Shown: positions 59,618-64,000 of the stretch, in pieces
Numbering within the stretch: position 1 is the first letter of the stretch
How the letters are laid out: each line of letters begins with the position of its first letter
Assembly (NCBI GenBank): GCA_002256345.1
Contig: NKIY01000003.1
Span: 248,001 to 312,000, forward strand
From: Bradyrhizobiaceae bacterium PARB1
GTDB taxonomy: Bacteria > Pseudomonadota > Alphaproteobacteria > Rhizobiales > Xanthobacteraceae
Direction: 5' to 3'
DNA: 64,000 nucleotides
Translations under genes and position numbers: made by a program
Notes under the pieces: model-generated
The model's input: only the letters and a program-made list of their open reading frames with translations
Databases searched by the model: none
Told to the model about the DNA's origin: nothing

Positions 59618-60973
59618 ATGCGCAGCACTTTCCTCTGCTCCGTCGCTTCCCTCGTCATGCTCACCTCCGCCGCTTTCGCGCAGTCGGAAGGCGAATTCCC
59701 CGCCAAGCTTGCTGGCCATGCCGTGCTACCGGCGGCGTCGACCATCGACGCGCCGGCTGATGCACCGAACGACCTGAAGACCTCGGGCAAATACACCACC
59801 GGCAAACGCGTCGAAGCGCTCGGCACCGTGATGGGCAAGTCCAAGGAACGCGACACCGGTATAGCGCTGCCGATGAAGGGCCAGCCGCTGCAAGGCCATT
59901 CAGGCATAAAGGTAATGCCAGATGGTTCGTTCTGGGTGCTGACCGACAATGGCGCGGGCTCGCGCTACAATTCGGCCGACTACATGATCTATCTCAACCG
60001 TCACAAGATCGATTGGAAGAGCGGCAAGGTCGAGAAGCAGGAAACCGTGTTTCTGCACGATCCCGACAAGAAGATGCCGTTCCGCATTCTCCATGAAGAC
60101 ACCGCCAAGCGCTATCTGACCGGCGCCGACGTCGACAGCGAAGGATTCCAGATTGTCGACGGCAATTTCTGGATCGGCGAAGAATTTGGGCCCTATATCA
60201 TCCAGGCCGACATGACCGGCAAGGTGCTGGCCGTGTTCGAAACCGTGGCCGATGGCAAACCGGTTCGCTCGCCCGACCATTGGGCCGTGCAGTCGCCAGG
60301 CGCGCCGGGTGCCAGCTACACCAATGTCAATCTGAAGCGCTCCAAGGGTTACGAGGGCTTTGCGTCGTCGAAGGACGGCAAGTTCCTCTACGGCCTGCTC
60401 GAAGGCCCGATCTGGGATGCCGAGAAGAAGGATTGGGAGAAGGTCGACGGCAAGGAAGCCGCCCGCATTCTCGAATTCGACGTTAAGGCGCAGAAGTTCA
60501 CCGGCCGTTTCTGGTACTATGTATTCGAGACGAACGGCAACGCCATCGGCGACTTCAACATGATCACCGCCGACAACGGCCTGATCATCGAGCGTGACGA
60601 CGGCGAAGGCACCAAGGACAAGGCCTGCGCCGACGGCAAGCGCGGCACCGACTGCTTCCCGGATCTGCCGAAGCTGAAGCGCGTCTACAAGATCGAGATG
60701 AACGATGGCAATGTCGGCAAGCCTGTCCGCAAGATCGGCTTCATCGACCTGCTGAAGATCCAGGACCCGAACAAGCTGGCGAAGAAGCCGCTGAACGACG
60801 GCGTGCTGACCTTCCCGTTCTTCACCATCGAGAATGTCGATCAGGTCGATGCGACGCATATCATCGTCGGCAACGACAACAACCTGCCATTCTCGTCCAG
60901 CCGCGAGCCGAACAAGGCCGACGACAACGAATTCGTCCTGCTCGAAGTCGCCGACTTCCTGAAGGCGAAGTAA
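59618..60973 (+). CDS. Secreted esterase-like/phytase-like protein (PF13449 type)
   Basis: A 451-aa precursor with a signal peptide (FLCSVASLVMLTSAAFA). The mature part is a beta-propeller-like protein with the marks GHSGIKVMPDGSFWVLTDNGAGSRYNSADYMIY, GADVDSEGFQIVDGNFWIGEEFGPYII and KGYEGFASSKDGKFLYGLLEGPIWD, each a conserved DxxG/EGF unit of the esterase-like phytase family. Acidic residues in these turns suggest calcium or metal binding. The start at 59618 has AGGAGA eight bases upstream and gives a proper signal peptide. It ends in a hairpin terminator region shared with the chemoreceptor. The natural substrate is unknown. Confidence 0.84.
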   Translation: MRSTFLCSVASLVMLTSAAFAQSEGEFPAKLAGHAVLPAASTIDAPADAPNDLKTSGKYTTGKRVEALGTVMGKSKERDTGIALPMKGQPLQGHSGIKVMPDGSFWVLTDNGAGSRYNSADYMIYLNRHKIDWKSGKVEKQETVFLHDPDKKMPFRILHEDTAKRYLTGADVDSEGFQIVDGNFWIGEEFGPYIIQADMTGKVLAVFETVADGKPVRSPDHWAVQSPGAPGASYTNVNLKRSKGYEGFASSKDGKFLYGLLEGPIWDAEKKDWEKVDGKEAARILEFDVKAQKFTGRFWYYVFETNGNAIGDFNMITADNGLIIERDDGEGTKDKACADGKRGTDCFPDLPKLKRVYKIEMNDGNVGKPVRKIGFIDLLKIQDPNKLAKKPLNDGVLTFPFFTIENVDQVDATHIIVGNDNNLPFSSSREPNKADDNEFVLLEVADFLKAK

Positions 60974-61002
60974 GTCCACCTCAGGCGATCGTCTGAAACG
61001 CG

Positions 61003-61027
61003 AAAGCCCTCCCGCAAGGGAGGGCTT
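61003..61027. terminator. Bidirectional terminator hairpin between convergent genes
   Basis: A stem of 10-11 bp (aagccctccc / gggagggctt) with a 4-nt loop, 30 bp after the esterase stop and 21 bp before the chemoreceptor stop at 61048; T's lie nearby on both sides. Confidence 0.7.
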
Positions 61028-61047
61028 GGCTTTCAGATACCGTCCAA

Positions 61048-62727
61048 CTAGGCAGCCCGCACCTTTGCGAGGAAGTCATCGACCGCTGCTCGCAGCAGGC
61101 CGGATTGCCCTTCCAGTTCCTGGGCATTCGACAGCACCTGCGACGCCGCCGAACCGGTCGCCTCAGCCGCGCTGCTCACGCCGCCGATGTGATTGTTGAT
61201 CTCGCTCGCCCCTGCCGATACCGACTGGATGTTCCGAGCGATCTCTTGCGTCGCCGCGCCCTGCTGTTCTACCGCCCCCGAGATCGTGGTGGTGATCTGG
61301 CTCATCTGTGCGATGGTGCCGGTAATAGCACCGATCGACGCGACCGCCTCGCTGGTCGAAGCCTGCATGGTGGCGACCTGGGCGGAGATCTCCTCGGTTG
61401 CCTTGGCCGTCTGGCTCGCCAGCGCTTTCACTTCCGACGCAACCACCGCGAAGCCACGACCTGACTCGCCGGCACGCGCGGCCTCGATGGTCGCATTGAG
61501 GGCGAGCAGGTTGGTCTGCGAGGCGATGCTGTGAATGAGCTGCACCACTTCACCGATCTTCTCGGCGCCGGCGGACAGAACCTGCACCGTCGCATTGGTT
61601 CGCTCGGCATCGCTCACAGCCTTGTTGGCGATCTCGCGCGATGTCGAGACCTGGCGCAGCACTTCGCTCACTGATGCCGAAAGCTCCTCTGCCGCGGACG
61701 CCACCGTGCTGACGTTATCTGACGAACGGTTCGACGCCGCGCTGACCGTTGCAGCACGCGCACTCGCATCACCTGCGGTCGCCGTCATCGATTGTGCGGT
61801 GCTCTGCATGCCGGCGGCGGCAGACGATACCGAGCGGACGATGCCGGTCACACTGCGTTCGAAATCGGTTGCGATGGCTTCCATGGCCGCTCGTCGCTCG
61901 GCCGCGATACGTTCCTGGGCATCGGCCTCGACCTGCTCCAGCGAGCGAATGCGCAAGGCATTGTCCTTGAACACCTGAACAGACTTGGCCATCGCGCCAA
62001 CTTCATCACCGCGGCTGACGCCCGGGATGTCTGCATCCAGTTCCCCTCTCACGAGTGCTTCCATGCGCGCACCGAGTTGGCCAAGCGGCGCCGTGATGCT
62101 GCGACCGATGAGCCACGCGATCACGGCTGCCACCGCGGCGATCGCCAGCATCGCCAGTCCCAGCGCCCAGATAATCGGCTTCAGATGCGCGTCGAGGTCA
62201 TCAAGATAGGCGCCCGTGGCGATAAACATATTCCAGCCCGGAAGAGCCGCTGCGTATCCCATCTTGCGCGACGGCACCGTCTCGTTCGGCCTCTGGAACT
62301 CGTACGTCAGGACATGCGAGCCTTTCGCTGCGACGCCGTCACGGAATTCGCGCGTAATCGCCACACCGTTGACAAGCGTGTTCAGCCGGTTGGACCCCGG
62401 TTTGAAGCCAGGTAGATGAACCACATCGCCATCCATGGTATAGATGAAGAGATAGTTGCCGTTATCGTAGGTCATCGGCTCGATACGGCGTACCAGCTCG
62501 GCCGTGGCCGCTTCCTTGGTGAGCTTGCCCGCAGCAACATCCTTCTGAATGTTGGCGGCGACATTCGTCCCGATCTCGACGATGGATTTCAGCTGCAGCA
62601 TTCGCGCGTCGAGCATTTCGCTCTTCATCATCTGGGCCGCGAAGATGCCGGAGGCACAGAGGCCGATCATGGTGACAGCTACCAGGACAACCAGCTTGTA
62701 GGTGATACGGATATTGGCGAGCTTCAC
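61048..62727 (-). CDS. Methyl-accepting chemotaxis protein with periplasmic Cache domain
   Basis: A 559-aa chemoreceptor. The first membrane helix is at about 12-32. A single Cache (sCache_2) ligand domain occupies about 35-190, with [31 protein letters not shown] and [18 protein letters not shown]; the second helix is at about 190-212. A HAMP linker (about 212-265) and the kinase-control module follow, whose tip [45 protein letters not shown] is canonical. The protein signals through CheA/CheW to the flagellar motor. Ligands of this Cache type are often small carboxylates or amines. It has no adjacent che genes, and no C-terminal pentapeptide for methyltransferase tethering is seen. Confidence 0.93.
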   Translation of the reverse strand: MKLANIRITYKLVVLVAVTMIGLCASGIFAAQMMKSEMLDARMLQLKSIVEIGTNVAANIQKDVAAGKLTKEAATAELVRRIEPMTYDNGNYLFIYTMDGDVVHLPGFKPGSNRLNTLVNGVAITREFRDGVAAKGSHVLTYEFQRPNETVPSRKMGYAAALPGWNMFIATGAYLDDLDAHLKPIIWALGLAMLAIAAVAAVIAWLIGRSITAPLGQLGARMEALVRGELDADIPGVSRGDEVGAMAKSVQVFKDNALRIRSLEQVEADAQERIAAERRAAMEAIATDFERSVTGIVRSVSSAAAGMQSTAQSMTATAGDASARAATVSAASNRSSDNVSTVASAAEELSASVSEVLRQVSTSREIANKAVSDAERTNATVQVLSAGAEKIGEVVQLIHSIASQTNLLALNATIEAARAGESGRGFAVVASEVKALASQTAKATEEISAQVATMQASTSEAVASIGAITGTIAQMSQITTTISGAVEQQGAATQEIARNIQSVSAGASEINNHIGGVSSAAEATGSAASQVLSNAQELEGQSGLLRAAVDDFLAKVRAA

Positions 62728-62865
62728 AGTTTCGTTCCCCCAGACGCGCGACTTCAGTCGCTGATTCCGGAATGAACGTACGGGGCCAGAGTTCCCAAAT
62801 CCTTACGCCTCGGCCGGGCAACGCCAGTGCGCCGCGCTGACTTCAGCGAAAGATTGTCCGCGGCA

Positions 62866-62896
62866 CGAAAAATCCCCGCCTTTCGGGCGGGGATTT
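62866..62896 (-). terminator. Rho-independent terminator after serA
   Basis: An 11-bp perfect stem (aaatccccgcc / ggcggggattt) with a 5-nt loop, followed on the minus strand by TTTTTC. It lies 30 bp after the serA stop at 62926. Confidence 0.85.
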
Positions 62897-62925
62897 CGGA
62901 AGCATCGGGGGCGATGGGCGGCCCC

Positions 62926-64000
62926 TCAGAATGCCAACGTCTTCGCCTGCTTCACCTGCGGCAGCGCCTGGACCTTGGCCAACACGTCACCCGGCACCTG
63001 ACCATCGACTTCGACCAGCGCGATGGCGTCGCCGCCCTGGCTCTGGCGACCGAGGTGGAAGGTCGCGATATTGATCTTGGCATCGCCGAGCAACGAGGCG
63101 AAGGCGCCGATGAAGCCGGGCTTGTCTTCATTCGTGATGTAGACCATCGACTTGCCGAATTCGGCATCGACGCGGATGCCCTTGATATCAACGAGACGCG
63201 GCTTGCCATCGGCATAGACCGTGCCGGACACCGCACGTTCCTGCTTGTGGGTGGTCACAGCAATGCTGATCAGGCTTTCATAGTCGCTTTGCGCCGCACG
63301 GACGACTTCGTCCACCACCATGCCGCGTGCATGAGCGACGCTTGGCGCCGATACGACATTGACGTCGCCCAGCATCGGCCGCAGCAGGCCCGACAACGCG
63401 GCTGAAGTCAGCGCCTTGATCTTCATCTCGGCGACAGCGCCTTCATAGGTGATGGTCACCTTGGCGATATCGCTGTCGGTGAGCTGGCCCGCGAAGGAGC
63501 CGAGCTTTTCGGCGAGCTCGATGAACGGCTTCAGCTTCGGCGCCTCTTCGGCAGTAATCGAGGGGAAATTGATCGCGTTGGAGATCGCACCGGAGAGCAG
63601 ATAGTCCGACATCTGCTCGGCGACCTGCAATGCGACGTTCTCCTGCGCCTCGTTGGTGGACGCGCCGAGATGCGGCGTGCAGATCACATTGGGATGGCCG
63701 AACAGCACGTTCTTGGTGGCGGGTTCCTCGACGAAGACGTCAAAGGCCGCGCCGGCGACCTGCCCGCTGTTGAGTGCATCCACCAGCGCCTGCTCATCAA
63801 CCAGACCGCCACGGGCGCAATTGATGATCCGGACGCCCTTCTTCATCTTGGCGATAGCAACCGCGTCGATAATGTTCTTCGTCTTCTCGGTGAGCGGCGT
63901 GTGCAACGTGATGAAGTCGGCGCGCTTGAACAGGTCGTCAAGCTCGACCTTCTCGACGCCGATATCCTTGGCGCGCTCGGGCGACAGGAACGGATCGAAG
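62926..64000 (-). CDS. serA: D-3-phosphoglycerate dehydrogenase, C-terminal part (5' end outside window)
   Basis: The frame stays open to the right edge, and FDPFLSPERAKDIGVEKVELDDLFKRADFITLHTPLT is seen there, so about 358 of roughly 529 residues are visible. The catalytic region has INCARGGLVDEQALVDALNSGQVAGAAFDVFVEEP with the Glu and, a little further, FGHPNVICTPHLGAST with the active-site His. The next part is the intervening ASB domain (about LSGAISNAINFPS to VDEVVRAAQ). The C-terminus is a serine-binding ACT domain (NEDKPGFIGAFASLLGDAKINIATFHLGR ... VQALPQVKQAKTLAF). This is the type-I long PGDH, first step of serine synthesis, inhibited by serine in related enzymes. A terminator follows. 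Confidence 0.96.
   Translation of the reverse strand, partial: FDPFLSPERAKDIGVEKVELDDLFKRADFITLHTPLTEKTKNIIDAVAIAKMKKGVRIINCARGGLVDEQALVDALNSGQVAGAAFDVFVEEPATKNVLFGHPNVICTPHLGASTNEAQENVALQVAEQMSDYLLSGAISNAINFPSITAEEAPKLKPFIELAEKLGSFAGQLTDSDIAKVTITYEGAVAEMKIKALTSAALSGLLRPMLGDVNVVSAPSVAHARGMVVDEVVRAAQSDYESLISIAVTTHKQERAVSGTVYADGKPRLVDIKGIRVDAEFGKSMVYITNEDKPGFIGAFASLLGDAKINIATFHLGRQSQGGDAIALVEVDGQVPGDVLAKVQALPQVKQAKTLAF

Noticed and set aside
59900-60979. 359-codon open frame on the minus strand
   Set aside because: It is antisense to the esterase gene; the hydrophobic-looking stretches come from the complement of acidic codons.

Overview
The window is a high-GC stretch of alphaproteobacterial chromosome. 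It probably comes from the Nitrobacteraceae/Bradyrhizobiaceae (Bradyrhizobium, Rhodopseudomonas, Afipia or Tardiphaga type). This rests on the short bifunctional PutA (994 aa, close to the 999-aa B. japonicum enzyme), the DUF3551-type small secreted protein, an Irr-like iron box in front of a TonB receptor/PepSY pair, CtGTCAt-type Pho boxes, and many short palindromic intergenic repeats of rhizobial type. Genus-level assignment is inference. I see no rRNA, tRNA, CRISPR array, insertion sequence or prophage. The layout is that of ordinary core and accessory chromosome. Genes are cut by both window edges (a molybdopterin oxidoreductase at the left, serA at the right).

Region by region: 1-3.7 kb carries a biotin/TMAO sulfoxide-reductase-like molybdoenzyme, an SDR and a hemolysin III homologue. 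4-6.5 kb is a ycjX-ycjF pair. 6.6-8.2 kb is an ArnT-like glycosyltransferase. 8.3-10.1 kb is an unusual membrane-[2Fe-2S]-nucleotide cyclase fusion. A His-rich secreted peptide, a cold-shock protein, a secreted unknown, putA and a class III CoA-transferase follow to 16.3 kb. 16.3-19 kb holds envelope proteins of unknown function, including a monoheme secreted protein. 19-24 kb has a GST, the lemA-ygcG-TPM cluster and an acyl-CoA synthetase. 24-27.4 kb is an HxlR regulator with MATE and MFS exporters. 27.6-29 kb is an orphan GT5 glycogen-synthase-like gene. 29-36.4 kb is a detoxification/stress block: YCII proteins, a GST, an SDR, DUF1772, a Bcr/CflA exporter, VOC, DoxX, an ECF42-type sigma factor and a TetR. 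A GST stands divergent to the TetR.

37.2-43.7 kb is a phosphonate locus. phnC-phnD-phnE-phnE run leftward. A hexapeptide acyltransferase, phnM and a DUF1045 gene run rightward from a shared 187-bp control region with Pho-box-like repeats pointing both ways. The C-P lyase core (phnGHIJKL) is not here. The first phnE is frameshifted by one base in a G/C run.

43.7-52 kb carries a TPR-methyltransferase, small unknown proteins, a tail-anchored-like unknown, purA, a PhzF/Rid/CMD/YbaK group and a DUF3551 protein. 52-56 kb is an iron locus: a TonB-dependent siderophore receptor followed by a PepSY membrane protein and a 63-aa membrane protein, an arrangement like B. japonicum fegAB. 56-64 kb holds a DMT exporter, a Bug-type solute receptor, a choloylglycine-hydrolase-family amidase, a phytase-like esterase, a Cache-domain chemoreceptor and serA.

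The most unusual item is the cyclase at 8335-10089. Its membrane part carries histidines placed like heme ligands, it has a complete ferredoxin cysteine set, and its class III cyclase domain has Gln in place of the purine-selecting Lys. A second theme is the load of intergenic palindromes from several families. One of them supplies the stop codons of both genes that flank it.
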